In this document: piece by piece, positions 55,228-64,000 of the stretch
Layout: every line of letters begins with the position of its first letter
How positions within the stretch are numbered: the first letter of the stretch is position 1
Assembly (NCBI RefSeq): GCF_002993975.1
Contig: NZ_POSO01000003.1
Coordinates: 130,587 to 194,586 of the forward strand
Length of the DNA: 64,000 nucleotides
Direction: 5' to 3'
From: Apilactobacillus micheneri
Lineage (GTDB): Bacteria > Bacillota > Bacilli > Lactobacillales > Lactobacillaceae
The notes under the pieces: generated by a model
What the model saw: only the letters and a program-made list of their open reading frames with translations
The model's database searches: none
Told to the model about the DNA's origin: nothing
Made by a program: the position numbers and the translations under genes

Positions 55228-57330
55228 TTATTTTTGAACATCCTCTTTATAATCACCATTAGGACAAACTACCTGCATGCCACCTTTAACTTTTTTCTCA
55301 ACCAAATATTCACCATCTTTAGGACAGTCTCTACCAATTGGCTTATTCCAAGTAACAAAATCACATTCTGGATATCTTGAGCAACCATAAAAGATTCTAT
55401 TTTTCTTAGACTTTCGTTCAATGACATCGCCTTTTTTACATTTGGGACAAGTAACCCCAATTTTCTTAACAATTGCTTCTGTGTTACGACAATCTGGGAA
55501 ACGAGAACATGCGTAAAATTTACCGTAACGTCCCATCTTAATAACCATTGGGGCACCACAAATTTCACAATTATAACCAGCAGGTTCATCTTTAATTTGA
55601 ACATCCTTCATATTTTTCTCAGCATTTGCAACTTCTTTAGAAAATGGTTTATAGAATTTATCTACTACCTTAATCCAATTTTGCTTAGCTTCTTCTATCT
55701 CATCAAGATTATTCTCCAAATCGGCAGTAAAATCAATATTAATAACATCAGGGAAATATTGCTCAATAATATCATTAACAATTTCACCTAATTCGGTAGG
55801 CTCAAACTTACGTCCCACTAGTTTTACATAATAGCGACGTTGAATTGTGCCAAGTGTTGGTGCATATGTTGAAGGACGCCCAACACCATTTTGTTCAAGC
55901 GCATGAATTAATTTTGCTTCACTATATCTTGCAGGTGGTTGAGTAAAGTGTTGGTCAGGATTATCTTTTAGCATGGTAATTTGATCACCCTTTTTAATAT
56001 CAGGTAATATATTATCTTTCTCTTTACCACGTTTATAAACTTTTAAGAAACCATCAAATTTTAATTTAGAACCATTTGCTCTAAAATCTACTCCATTTTG
56101 GTTCATATTAACAGTCATTGTATCCATAATAGCTGGAGTCATTTGACTTGCTAAGAAACGACACCATATTAAATTATAAAGTTTATACTGATCATTACTC
56201 AAATAACTCTTTAAACTAGCAGGAGTACGATGCACTGAAGTAGGACGAATAGCTTCATGGGCATCTTGAGCTCCTTCAGGTAACTTACCTTTAATTGGTT
56301 TAACTGCAGCATATTCAGCTCCATAATTTTCATGCAAGAAACTAGAAGCTTCGTGCTTAGCAACCATAGAAATTCTGGTTGAATCAGTTCTCATATAAGT
56401 AATCAAACCTTGATTACCCTCTTTACCAATATTAATTCCTTCATATAACTGCTGAGCATTCATCATTGTCTTTCCAGTTTTGAAGTTTAATTTATTATTA
56501 GCATCTTGTTGCATTGTACTAGTTGTAAACGGTTGTTGGGGCTGACGTTTTCGCTCTTTCTTAACAACACTAGTAACATCAAAGGATTTGTTCTTATCAA
56601 TTTTGCTTAAAATTGATTTGACTTCTTCGTTATCATTAATTTCAGTTTTTTTACCGTTCAAGCCATAAAAGTTAGCTTTAAAGTCATTACTAGCCTTTTT
56701 CATATCAGCATCAATTGTCCAATATTCTTTGGGAACAAATTTTTTAATTTCACGTTCTCTTTGAATAATTAGCCATAGTGCTATTGATTGAACACGACCA
56801 GCACTTAGACCCTTCTTAACTTTTTTCCATAATAGTGGTGATATTGAATAACCCACTAATCGGTCTAATACTCGACGGGCTTGTTGGGCATCAACCAAAC
56901 TCATATCAATTGTACGAGGGTGCTTAAATGCTTCTTTAACCGCATCCTTAGTAATTTCATGAAAGGCAACTCGATTTTCATCATTTTCATCTAAGCCTAA
57001 TAAATGTGATAAATGCCAAGCAATAGATTCTCCTTCACGGTCAGGGTCAGATGCCAGATAAACGCTTTTGGCTTTTTTAGCTTCTGAACGTAAGTCTTTA
57101 ATTGTATCTCCTTTACCACGAATAGAAATGTAATGAGGAGCGTAGTCGTTTTCAATATCAACCCCCATCTTACTTTTAGGCAAGTCACGCACATGCCCTT
57201 TACTTGCAATCACACGATATGTTCTACCAAGATATTTTTGAATTGTTTTAGCTTTAGTAGGCGATTCAACAATAACTAATTTTTTCTTGGGTGATCGTCT
57301 TTTCTTTTTTTTAGTTGTTTTTGTAGTCAT
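55228..57330 (-). CDS. topA: DNA topoisomerase I
   Basis: Type IA topoisomerase that relaxes negative supercoils, 700 residues. A lysine-rich start precedes the Toprim domain ([35 protein letters not shown]). The active tyrosine is in [14 protein letters not shown]. Zinc ribbons follow: CEICGAPM with CSRFPDC, and CPKCKKGD with CSRYPEC. A third ([10 protein letters not shown]...VVCPNGD) has lost cysteines. Confidence 0.96.
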   Translation of the reverse strand: MTTKTTKKKKRRSPKKKLVIVESPTKAKTIQKYLGRTYRVIASKGHVRDLPKSKMGVDIENDYAPHYISIRGKGDTIKDLRSEAKKAKSVYLASDPDREGESIAWHLSHLLGLDENDENRVAFHEITKDAVKEAFKHPRTIDMSLVDAQQARRVLDRLVGYSISPLLWKKVKKGLSAGRVQSIALWLIIQREREIKKFVPKEYWTIDADMKKASNDFKANFYGLNGKKTEINDNEEVKSILSKIDKNKSFDVTSVVKKERKRQPQQPFTTSTMQQDANNKLNFKTGKTMMNAQQLYEGINIGKEGNQGLITYMRTDSTRISMVAKHEASSFLHENYGAEYAAVKPIKGKLPEGAQDAHEAIRPTSVHRTPASLKSYLSNDQYKLYNLIWCRFLASQMTPAIMDTMTVNMNQNGVDFRANGSKLKFDGFLKVYKRGKEKDNILPDIKKGDQITMLKDNPDQHFTQPPARYSEAKLIHALEQNGVGRPSTYAPTLGTIQRRYYVKLVGRKFEPTELGEIVNDIIEQYFPDVINIDFTADLENNLDEIEEAKQNWIKVVDKFYKPFSKEVANAEKNMKDVQIKDEPAGYNCEICGAPMVIKMGRYGKFYACSRFPDCRNTEAIVKKIGVTCPKCKKGDVIERKSKKNRIFYGCSRYPECDFVTWNKPIGRDCPKDGEYLVEKKVKGGMQVVCPNGDYKEDVQK

Positions 57331-57370
57331 CCATATCCCTCATTAATTTATAATCTTAAATCAAAATATT

Positions 57371-58251
57371 TTATTTATAATAAAATTCTTCAATAATATC
57401 TTTAGCAGATAAAACTGGTTTTGCTCCTGCTAAAATTAACTCATTACATCCAACTGAATGCAAACTATCAATTCTTCCAGGAATTGCTAAAACATTCCGG
57501 TTATTTTGTAATGCTAAATTAGCAGTAATTAAACTACCTGATTTATTTTTTGCTTCTATAACTAATAAAGTATCAATTAAACCAGCAATAATACGATTTC
57601 TCTCAGGAAAATGAAAACGTAAAGGTTTACTACCAACTGGATATTCACTAATTAATAAATGATTGATAGCAATATTACGTTGTAATTGTTCATTTTCTCT
57701 AGGGTAATATATATCTAATCCGGTTCCAATAACAGCAACCGCTTTTCCCCCATTAGCAATGGTACACTGATGGCTTAATTTATCAACCCCAGCAGCTAAT
57801 CAGAAACAACTACAATATCTGATTGAACTACTTCGGGAATTAACATATTTAAACTTTTAAAAGCATAATCCGTATTTTTTCTAGAACCAACAACCCCCAA
57901 CATTTTATTTTCTATTAAAGAAATATTACCAAAATAAAAAATAATGATGGGCGGTAAATAGGATTCTTTTAATCCAATCGGATAATTTTCATCTAAAATG
58001 GAAATAAATTTAACATGTTCTAAATGATAATTTAAACTATCATTAACTTCTTTACTATTAAATGATTTACAAAATTTATCATAGTACCTATTGGACAAAC
58101 TAACGCATTTAGCAATATCTAAGGCGCTAAAATTAATTTCAATGGGTAAAACTTTATATTTATTTCTTAAAAATTTATAAAATGCATATTCTGATTTAAT
58201 ACCAAAACCGCTAGTTAGTTTTAGTTTAAGCAATAAAGTACGTAATTTCAT
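57371..58251 (-). pseudogene. dprA: dprA, DNA processing protein, single-base frameshift
   Basis: DprA loads RecA onto incoming single-stranded DNA in transformation. The first 151 codons are in frame, up to VVGSRKNTDYA and QSDIVVVS. The frame then meets TAG at 57796. Restoring one G (TCTGAT to TCTGGAT, near 57800) gives VVVSGLAAGVDKLSH and the rest of the Rossmann fold (KAVAVIGTGLDIYYP, FPERNRIIAGL, VLAIPG) to TAA at 57371. The repaired protein would be 293 residues, a normal length. Broken by mutation or sequence error. Confidence 0.9.
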
Positions 58252-58290
58252 TTTAAAATCTCCTAATTGGGTTTTAAAATAATTACGTAT

Positions 58291-59067
58291 TTAATAATTA
58301 GTTAAATCTAAAACTGGTTTAAAAGATTTACGATGAATAGGTGTCGCACCGTATTCACTAAGTGCTTGTAAATGTTTCTTGGTTCCATATCCGGCATTAT
58401 GATTAAAATCATATTCTGGATATTTTTTACTATACTCATCCATTAAATGATCACGATATACCTTAGCTAAAATACTTGCGGCTGAAACACTAGCACTTTT
58501 GGCATCTCCTTTAATTAATCTAACTTGTTTATTTGAGATGTCGATATTCATTGCATCAACAATTACAATTTCAGGATTAATATCCAAATTATTAATTGCA
58601 TCTTTCATTGCTACTCTAGTGGCTTCATAAATATTAATTTTATCAATTATTTTATTTGATGCAATACCAATACTATAATATAAAGCTTTTTGTTTAATCA
58701 TTTTAGACAATTCAAGACGCTTTTTAGGTGATAATTTTTTTGAATCATTAACTTCATAAACATTAAAATCATGTGGTAATACAACTGCAGCAGTTACCAC
58801 AGGGCCAGCTAATGGCCCCCTGCCAACCTCATCTACTCCAGCAATATAATTAATTCCCTCATTCCAAAAATGATTTTCATATTTAAGTCTTTTTTGAAAA
58901 TCCATTTTAGATTTTTCTAAATAGTTCAATTGATTTATTCTTTGTTTTAGAGCAACTTGTATCCCCTTACGAGAATCATTTTTATAATCATTAAAAATAT
59001 CATCAGATAATGTTGTAACTTTAGATAATAACTTTTTAAAATCATTAATAGATAATTTATTGTTCAT
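58291..59067 (-). CDS. rnhB: Ribonuclease HII
   Basis: Removes ribonucleotides from DNA. The catalytic acidic residues are seen in IAGVDEVGRGPLAGPV, the VNDSKKLSPKKR loop, IVIVDAMNI and KGDAKSASVSAASILAKVYRD shortened as DAKSASVSAASILAKV. There is an N-terminal extension of about 65 residues, common in lactobacilli. It follows rbgA by one base. Confidence 0.95.
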   Translation of the reverse strand: MNNKLSINDFKKLLSKVTTLSDDIFNDYKNDSRKGIQVALKQRINQLNYLEKSKMDFQKRLKYENHFWNEGINYIAGVDEVGRGPLAGPVVTAAVVLPHDFNVYEVNDSKKLSPKKRLELSKMIKQKALYYSIGIASNKIIDKINIYEATRVAMKDAINNLDINPEIVIVDAMNIDISNKQVRLIKGDAKSASVSAASILAKVYRDHLMDEYSKKYPEYDFNHNAGYGTKKHLQALSEYGATPIHRKSFKPVLDLTNY

Positions 59068-59068
59068 T

Positions 59069-59920
59069 TTAATTTTCCTTATCTAATTCATCTACGCTAT
59101 CTAATGTAAATGGGCCTATTTTACCCTTACGACTATCTAAAATTAAACGCATTGATGCTCTTTCGTAATCATCGCGCATTCCAACATTTTTAGTAATCTT
59201 TAATAATAGATCAACGTCACTTAATTCCATATCTTCTTCACTTAAACGATATCTTTTAATTAGTCCATCACGATTATGTTGTCTAAAGAAATTCAATGCA
59301 AATAATGCTACATCATCACTAGCATAAATACTATCTTTGATTGCACCTGTTAAAGCTAATTTATTAGCCACTTCTTCATTTTCAAATTTAGGCCATAAGA
59401 TACCAGGAGTATCCAATAATTCTAATTCATTACCAGCCTTTAACCATTGTTGACCCTTTGTAACACCAGCACGATTACCAACTTGAGCAGCACGTCTTTT
59501 AACAATTTGATTCAATAATGTTGATTTACCAACATTAGGAACTCCTACGCAAATTGCTCTAATAACTTTATTATCGAGGCCTTTATCTTTACTAGCAGCA
59601 ATTTTATCTTTTAATAAATCCTTTACTACTTTGGTAATATATTTGCCAGTAGTATTATTTTTAGAATCAACTGAAATTGCAGCATAACCTTTATTTTTAA
59701 AATAGCTTATCCATTGATTAGTAACATTAGGATTAGCTAAATCAGCTTTAGTTAAAATCATTAAACGTGGTTTATTTTTACTAACCTTTTCAACTTCAGG
59801 GTTAATAGAACTAAAAGGACATCTAGCATCTACTAACTCAAAAACGATATCAACTAAATGTACATTTTCTTCAAACTGACGAATGGCTTTAGCCATATGT
59901 CCTGGAAACCATTGAATCAT
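59069..59920 (-). CDS. rbgA: Ribosome biogenesis GTPase RbgA (YlqF)
   Basis: Circularly permuted GTPase for 50S subunit maturation. It begins MIQWFPGHMAKAIRQ. The G motifs appear in permuted order: LTKADL (G4), SVDS (G5), GVPNVGKSTLLNQ (G1), GVTKGQQW (G2) and LLDTPGILWP (G3). The C-terminal RNA-binding helical domain follows. 283 residues, normal. Confidence 0.96.
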   Translation of the reverse strand: MIQWFPGHMAKAIRQFEENVHLVDIVFELVDARCPFSSINPEVEKVSKNKPRLMILTKADLANPNVTNQWISYFKNKGYAAISVDSKNNTTGKYITKVVKDLLKDKIAASKDKGLDNKVIRAICVGVPNVGKSTLLNQIVKRRAAQVGNRAGVTKGQQWLKAGNELELLDTPGILWPKFENEEVANKLALTGAIKDSIYASDDVALFALNFFRQHNRDGLIKRYRLSEEDMELSDVDLLLKITKNVGMRDDYERASMRLILDSRKGKIGPFTLDSVDELDKEN

Positions 59921-59979
59921 ATATATTCGCTCCTATCTGTTATTTTAATTGTACTATATTTTATAGCTTATTATTATAA

Positions 59980-60014
59980 AAAATAAACCTAAATAATAAT
60001 CTAGGTTTATTTTT
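59980..60014 (-). terminator. yozE terminator
   Basis: AAATAAACCTA and its complement TAGGTTTATTT around a 10-base loop, with T-runs on either side; three bases after the yozE stop. Confidence 0.85.
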
Positions 60015-60016
60015 AT

Positions 60017-60235
60017 TTAATTATTATAATCTTGAAATAATTGCCAAGCTTCATCAAAGATAGTCATACTAGGCAAATAACTTGCATTTTCTTCTAAATA
60101 CTGAGAAATTTCATCATAATAAATTGACTGCTTAGGAAATGATTGATCATAAAACGCATTATTAGCAAATTGAGCTACCGGATCATTACTACCAGAATTG
60201 CGTTCAGTCATCAAGAATTGATAAAAAGTTTTCAT
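60017..60235 (-). CDS. yozE: YozE family protein
   Basis: A small 72-residue helical protein of the YozE (SAM-like) family, function unknown. Typical are the start MKTFYQFLMTERN, DPVAQFANNAF and FPKQS. It sits after ypmS in the same direction, as in related genomes. Confidence 0.88.
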   Translation of the reverse strand: MKTFYQFLMTERNSGSNDPVAQFANNAFYDQSFPKQSIYYDEISQYLEENASYLPSMTIFDEAWQLFQDYNN

Positions 60236-60249
60236 TAAAATCCTCCAAA

Positions 60250-60846
60250 TTAACTATTAGGAACTAATGCCTTAAATCTAAAGTCTCCATCACCACTCAT
60301 ATCAATTTTATTAGCTTGATATGAAACTTTATTTTTACCACCTAATTCATTAATGTGTAATATAATTTTGCTTTCTTTACTATTAAGTTCTATCCAATTA
60401 GGAATATGATATTTTTTGCCGACATAAGCTATCACAAATTTAGCTGGAATATCAAGATGACCAATTTCTAAGTTATTAGTATCTAATTCAATATTTCCAT
60501 CATCTAATAATTTAGGATTCATCGATAAAACATAGTTCACTTTAGAACCTAAAATTTTGATATTACCATAAACATAAGCTTTTTTATCTAAAATAAATTT
60601 ATAATCCATTGAAGAATTATGGTGTTCGTCAAAATTTTTTAAATAATAAGAAGAAAGTGCATTAATTTGATTTTTATTTAGTTGAACAGAAATTGGTGTG
60701 TGGTCTTTAGAGGTATTATTATTTTGAGAAGGATTAACAGTACTACCATGAATTTGAAACCATAAATATCCAAAACCGGATATTATTAATATAATCAAAA
60801 TAAAAAATAAATACTTAAAAATACTATTTTTTCTAGTTTTATGCAT
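60250..60846 (-). CDS. ypmS: YpmS family membrane-anchored protein (DUF2140)
   Basis: A 198-residue protein with one N-terminal membrane segment (about 10-31) and an outside domain with QLNKNQINALSSYYLKNF and the C-terminal DFRFKALVP typical of the YpmS family. It follows a GDSL esterase gene by 21 bases; the two are also neighbours in Bacillus. Function unknown, perhaps envelope lipid handling. Confidence 0.86.
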   Translation of the reverse strand: MHKTRKNSIFKYLFFILIILIISGFGYLWFQIHGSTVNPSQNNNTSKDHTPISVQLNKNQINALSSYYLKNFDEHHNSSMDYKFILDKKAYVYGNIKILGSKVNYVLSMNPKLLDDGNIELDTNNLEIGHLDIPAKFVIAYVGKKYHIPNWIELNSKESKIILHINELGGKNKVSYQANKIDMSGDGDFRFKALVPNS

Positions 60847-60867
60847 TTAAATATACTCCTCTGATTT

Positions 60868-61755
60868 TTAATACCAATCGTTGTATTTTTCCATTATTTT
60901 AAATAATTTATTAGTCATAAAATCATATCCTTTTGAATTAGGATGAAAATGATCTTTTGAGGATAGGTATTCATTTAGTTCTTTTTCATTGCTATATAAA
61001 TCATCTAAAGATAGCGGATTAAATGAGTCATCACTAGATTCCAATAGCTTATTCTTTTGTCTTTCAGTTCTATATTGTCCATATGATAGCGAATTAATAT
61101 TAACAAAATGAATCCACTTTTGATTACTACTTTCATTATCAATAATATCATTATATTTACTAACATAATTTTCAATTGCATGAACCTTTGGAAAATATAC
61201 ATAAACTGGATTATATATACTAAAAATATAAATAGGTATTTTCTTATTTATATTCCGTATGTGCTTGATTAAAGAACTCAAATTATCTTTATAGTTTGCA
61301 AGATTAACAGTCATATTTTTATTGAATTCATCTTTATCATTAACCAATGCATTTTTTTGTAATGCTTGTAATAAATCATTACCACCAGAAGTTAAAATGA
61401 CGGCATTTGAATGTTTAATATGAGTTAATAGGCCATTGGTATTATTAATAATTCTTTTATCAATTTGATCAGTTCGTTGTCCAGCAATACCATAATTATA
61501 AACATTTAACTTAGCATTTTTATCATTAACAAATTTGTCTTTGATTCTATTTACATATCCACCACTATTAGTGTTGTCACCAACACCCTGTGTCAAAGAA
61601 TCTCCAACTGAGACAAAGGAAATTTTTTGCTTAGGATCATATTGACTATTAGAACTAGAATAATAATTCTTATATGCATAAACACCAGATATTAATAAAA
61701 TGAATAAAATAAGGAGTAGCAAAATATATTTTAATATTCTTTTCGTTTTAATCAC
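60868..61755 (-). CDS. SGNH/GDSL hydrolase (YpmR-like)
   Basis: An extracellular esterase/lipase candidate of 295 residues. One membrane anchor (about 8-28) precedes the SGNH domain with block I SVGDSLTQGVGD, a Gly in YGIAGQRTDQ, block III SGGNDLL, and block V DHFHPNSKGY carrying Asp and His. The start is probably GTG at 61755, although the GGAG site touches it; this N terminus is uncertain. Neighbour of ypmS and degV. Confidence 0.88.
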   Translation of the reverse strand: MIKTKRILKYILLLLILFILLISGVYAYKNYYSSSNSQYDPKQKISFVSVGDSLTQGVGDNTNSGGYVNRIKDKFVNDKNAKLNVYNYGIAGQRTDQIDKRIINNTNGLLTHIKHSNAVILTSGGNDLLQALQKNALVNDKDEFNKNMTVNLANYKDNLSSLIKHIRNINKKIPIYIFSIYNPVYVYFPKVHAIENYVSKYNDIIDNESSNQKWIHFVNINSLSYGQYRTERQKNKLLESSDDSFNPLSLDDLYSNEKELNEYLSSKDHFHPNSKGYDFMTNKLFKIMEKYNDWY

Positions 61756-61772
61756 TCCAGATAAAATTAATA

Positions 61773-62627
61773 TTATTCACTGTAATACATTAAAGCAAAT
61801 GCACCTAATCCGCCATAAGTAGCTATGATAGGGACAGTTTCACGCATTACTACCTGTATATTTGGACAGATGGATTGTACTTCATCTTTAATTTTATTAG
61901 TGAAATCTGTAGAGCCAACATATGAAATACCAATGCTTTTTATATTTTTATGTTTAAGTATTTCCTGCATTTCAGGATAAACATGTTGAGTGAAATATTT
62001 ATGAATTGACTTTAAGCCGCGTCCCTTAGAATCAACTGTTATTTCACCATTAACTAATTTAACGATTACTTTAATATTCAATAAATTAGATATTGCTCCT
62101 GCCCATGGTTTTAAACGACCGCCTTTAACGATATTGTCTAAATTTAAGATTCCCATATAAAGTTTGGTATTTTTACGGACTTCGTCAACTGATTTAATAA
62201 TTTCATTTATACTTTTACCTTGTTTAGACATCTCAGCTGCTTTTATTACTTGAAAAGCTAATGAACGATCAGTGGTTAAACTATCAATAACTTTCACGTT
62301 AGATTTAGATAAATTTGCTGCTTCACAAGCAGTTTTATAAGTACCACTAATTTTACTGTCTAAATTAATTGACAAAATTTCACTACCATCAGCACCTAAT
62401 TCATCAAATTTATTAATAAATTTACCCAAAGGTGGCTGACTAGTTTTTGGCAACCCCTTTGCAGTTTTCATTTTTTCATAAAACTCTTCATTAGTTATTG
62501 TTTCACGTTCTGTGTAAACAGTATCATCAATCATAACTGATAAAGGAATGATATTAATATCATACTCAGTAATTTCTTCATCGGTTAAACCTGCCGTTGA
62601 ATCAGTAACAATTTTAATTTTTGACAT
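61773..62627 (-). CDS. DegV family fatty-acid-binding protein
   Basis: Second DegV homologue in the window, 284 residues. Family motifs are IKIVTDSTAGLTDEE, GLPKTSQPPLGKF, INLDSKISGTYKTA, and GGLGAFALMYY at the C terminus. ATG at 62627 behind AAGGTG is preferred to the GTG at 62642. It follows folA by 26 bases. It and the protein at 24.9 kb may bind different fatty acids. Confidence 0.9.
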   Translation of the reverse strand: MSKIKIVTDSTAGLTDEEITEYDINIIPLSVMIDDTVYTERETITNEEFYEKMKTAKGLPKTSQPPLGKFINKFDELGADGSEILSINLDSKISGTYKTACEAANLSKSNVKVIDSLTTDRSLAFQVIKAAEMSKQGKSINEIIKSVDEVRKNTKLYMGILNLDNIVKGGRLKPWAGAISNLLNIKVIVKLVNGEITVDSKGRGLKSIHKYFTQHVYPEMQEILKHKNIKSIGISYVGSTDFTNKIKDEVQSICPNIQVVMRETVPIIATYGGLGAFALMYYSE

Positions 62628-62653
62628 TATTATCACCTTCACTGAAAGTTAAA

Positions 62654-63145
62654 TTATTTTCTTTCAAATACATCGAATTTATGCGGATATATATTTTTAC
62701 TATCTAATTTTCCAATTGTTTCTTTAATTAAATTAAATTCATCATAATTAATTTTAGGCATTACTGTATCCCCATCAAATTTATAATCAATTGAGGTACG
62801 ATATAGCCGATCAACATATGGAAGTAATAGTTTAAATATTTGTGCACCACCAACTACAAATATTTCTTTTTCTTTATTATTATTAGCAAATTTCAAAAAA
62901 TCATTTACATTATGAATGACCATTACTTCATCAGGAAATCTATTATCTTCTTGATGTGTTAAAACAACATTTAAACGATGGGGTAACGGCCTCCCAAAGC
63001 TCTTATAGGTCTTACTACCAGCCAATATTATATTATTCGTAGTAGTTTGTTTAAAATAATGCATATCTGCTGGTAACTTCCAAGGTAAATTACCGTTCAT
63101 ACCAATAACATGGCCTTTTGATTCAGCCCATAAATAAGAAATCAT
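62654..63145 (-). CDS. folA: Dihydrofolate reductase
   Basis: Reduces dihydrofolate with NADPH. The 163 residues show the N-terminal LWAESKGHVIGMNGNLPWKLPAD with the catalytic Asp, given in part as GNLPWKLPADM, then ILAGSKTYKSFGRPLP and FVVGGAQIF. It follows thyA by 15 bases; thyA produces its dihydrofolate substrate. Confidence 0.96.
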   Translation of the reverse strand: MISYLWAESKGHVIGMNGNLPWKLPADMHYFKQTTTNNIILAGSKTYKSFGRPLPHRLNVVLTHQEDNRFPDEVMVIHNVNDFLKFANNNKEKEIFVVGGAQIFKLLLPYVDRLYRTSIDYKFDGDTVMPKINYDEFNLIKETIGKLDSKNIYPHKFDVFERK

Positions 63146-63160
63146 ATTAATCTCCCCATT

Positions 63161-64000
63161 TTAAACAGCAACTGGTGCCTTAATTGGATCATGATGTTTA
63201 TAATCGATCACTTTAATGTCATCCATATCATAATCAAAGATACTCTTTTTGTCAGGATTCAACCACAATTTAGGGGCTTGATATGGTTTCCTTGATAATT
63301 GAGTTTCAATTTGATCAATATGATTAGAGTAAATGTGCGCATCCCCTAAAGTATGAACAAAGTCACCAGGTTTCAATCCACATTCCTTTGCAATTAAAGA
63401 AGTTAATAAAGCATAACTAGCAATATTGAATGGAACTCCTAAAAATACATCACCTGAGCGTTGGTATAATTGACAACTTAATTTACCATCGTTTACATAA
63501 AATTGGAACATAGTATGACATGGTGGTAATGCCATTGCAGGAATATCTTCTGGATTCCAAGCAGAAACAATTAGTCTTCTAGAATTAGGGTTAGTTTTAA
63601 TTTGTTCAATAACATTTTTAATTTGATCAATAGTCCCACCAGTAGATTTTTTCCAATGACGCCATTGACTACCATAAACTAAACCTAAATCACCATACTT
63701 ATCGGCAAAATCATCATCATCTAAAATTTTTTGACAGAATTTCTTCTTTTCCGCTAAATAAACTTTTTTAAATTCTTTATCCTCATTTGCACGTAATCCA
63801 AAATTAGTCATATCAGGACCATCATAGTCTTTTGATTGCACAAAATTTTTAAATGCCCATTCATCCCAAATATGATTTTTATGTTGTAGCAAATATTTAA
63901 TATTAGTTTGGCCATGTAAGAACCATAAAAGTTCACTTTTAATCAGTCCAAAAGGAACCTTTTTAGTTGTAAGTAATGGAAACCCTTTGCTTAAGTCAAA
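63161..64000 (-). CDS. thyA: Thymidylate synthase, 5' part beyond the window
   Basis: Makes dTMP from dUMP with methylene-THF. The frame is open to the window edge and reads [25 protein letters not shown] and NHIWDEWAF, then the catalytic cysteine in [31 protein letters not shown] and [10 protein letters not shown]-type [13 protein letters not shown]. The real start lies beyond 64000; the ATG/TTG near 63892 is internal. Partner gene folA follows. Confidence 0.96.
   Translation of the reverse strand, partial: FDLSKGFPLLTTKKVPFGLIKSELLWFLHGQTNIKYLLQHKNHIWDEWAFKNFVQSKDYDGPDMTNFGLRANEDKEFKKVYLAEKKKFCQKILDDDDFADKYGDLGLVYGSQWRHWKKSTGGTIDQIKNVIEQIKTNPNSRRLIVSAWNPEDIPAMALPPCHTMFQFYVNDGKLSCQLYQRSGDVFLGVPFNIASYALLTSLIAKECGLKPGDFVHTLGDAHIYSNHIDQIETQLSRKPYQAPKLWLNPDKKSIFDYDMDDIKVIDYKHHDPIKAPVAV

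Noticed and set aside
1-64000. CRISPR arrays, insertion sequences, prophage genes, rRNA or complete tRNA genes
   Set aside because: No regularly spaced repeats, no transposase or phage structural frames, and no full tRNA cloverleaf were found on either strand.

Overview
The window is a dense, AT-rich stretch of a Firmicutes chromosome, most likely from a Lactobacillaceae member (heterofermentative Lactobacillus sensu lato, or a small-genome relative). The evidence is the gene content and order: a complete mevalonate operon, the recU-pbp1A / ypsA-gpsB-rnpB-ypsC neighbourhood, rnhA-ebsA-fhs-lspA-rluD, a twelve-step-style pur cluster with purS/purQ/purL, xerC-topA-dprA-rnhB-rbgA, and yozE-ypmS-ypmR-degV-folA-thyA. 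I cannot name the species from the sequence alone.

Layout. 0-4.1 kb (minus): mevalonate kinase, diphosphomevalonate decarboxylase, phosphomevalonate kinase and type 2 IPP isomerase. 4.3-8.2 kb (plus): a DinG-like protein whose exonuclease domain is intact but whose helicase motifs are gone, a YpmB-like protein and dnaD. 8.3-11 kb (minus): pbp1A and recU. 11-14.8 kb (plus): ypsA, gpsB, RNase P RNA, ypsC and an FAD oxidoreductase. 14.8-22.8 kb: rnhA (minus), then ebsA, fhs, lspA, rluD (apparently AUU-initiated), a frameshifted pyrR, and a carA/carB-like pair in which the catalytic residues are lost. 22.9-28.2 kb: rqcH (minus), degV, a THF riboswitch with folT, a glutathione peroxidase and a dispersin B-like GH20 glycosidase. 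At 28.28 kb lies a dif-like XerCD site, exactly where the coding bias flips from mostly plus to almost all minus, so this is probably the replication terminus.

28.4-31.6 kb (minus): hxlAB (ribulose monophosphate pathway) and an oppA-type lipoprotein gene. The oppA gene is preceded by a promoter, a 27-codon leader ORF with a Cys-Lys-Cys-Cys-Cys run, and a terminator, which together look like a cysteine-sensing attenuator. 31.6-32.6 kb: two poorly characterised membrane ORFs, one interrupted by a stop. 32.6-44.1 kb (minus): purE-K-C-S-Q-L-F-M-N-H-D behind a PurBox pair and promoter. A 52-nt tRNA-like element lacking an anticodon arm sits between purH and purD, and purL carries a single-base frameshift. 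44.2-52.4 kb: a YdjM-like membrane protein, msrA, msrB, ppaC, a LysR regulator, parC and parE. 52.6 kb (plus): plsY, with a LexA-like box between it and parE. 53.3-64 kb (minus): an aldose epimerase homologue, xerC, topA, frameshifted dprA, rnhB, rbgA, yozE, ypmS, a GDSL esterase, degV, folA and the start-truncated thyA.

How the parts connect. One-carbon/folate metabolism recurs (fhs, folT under a THF riboswitch, folA, thyA, purN, purH). Chromosome replication and segregation genes are also concentrated here (parC/E, topA, xerC, dif, dnaD, recU). Three otherwise core genes (pyrR, purL, dprA) carry single-base losses; these may be real decay or assembly error, and read-level checking should precede any metabolic conclusion. 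The observations I consider most novel are the Cys-codon leader upstream of oppA, the pseudo-carbamoyl-phosphate-synthetase pair, the helicase-dead DinG and the tRNA-like element.
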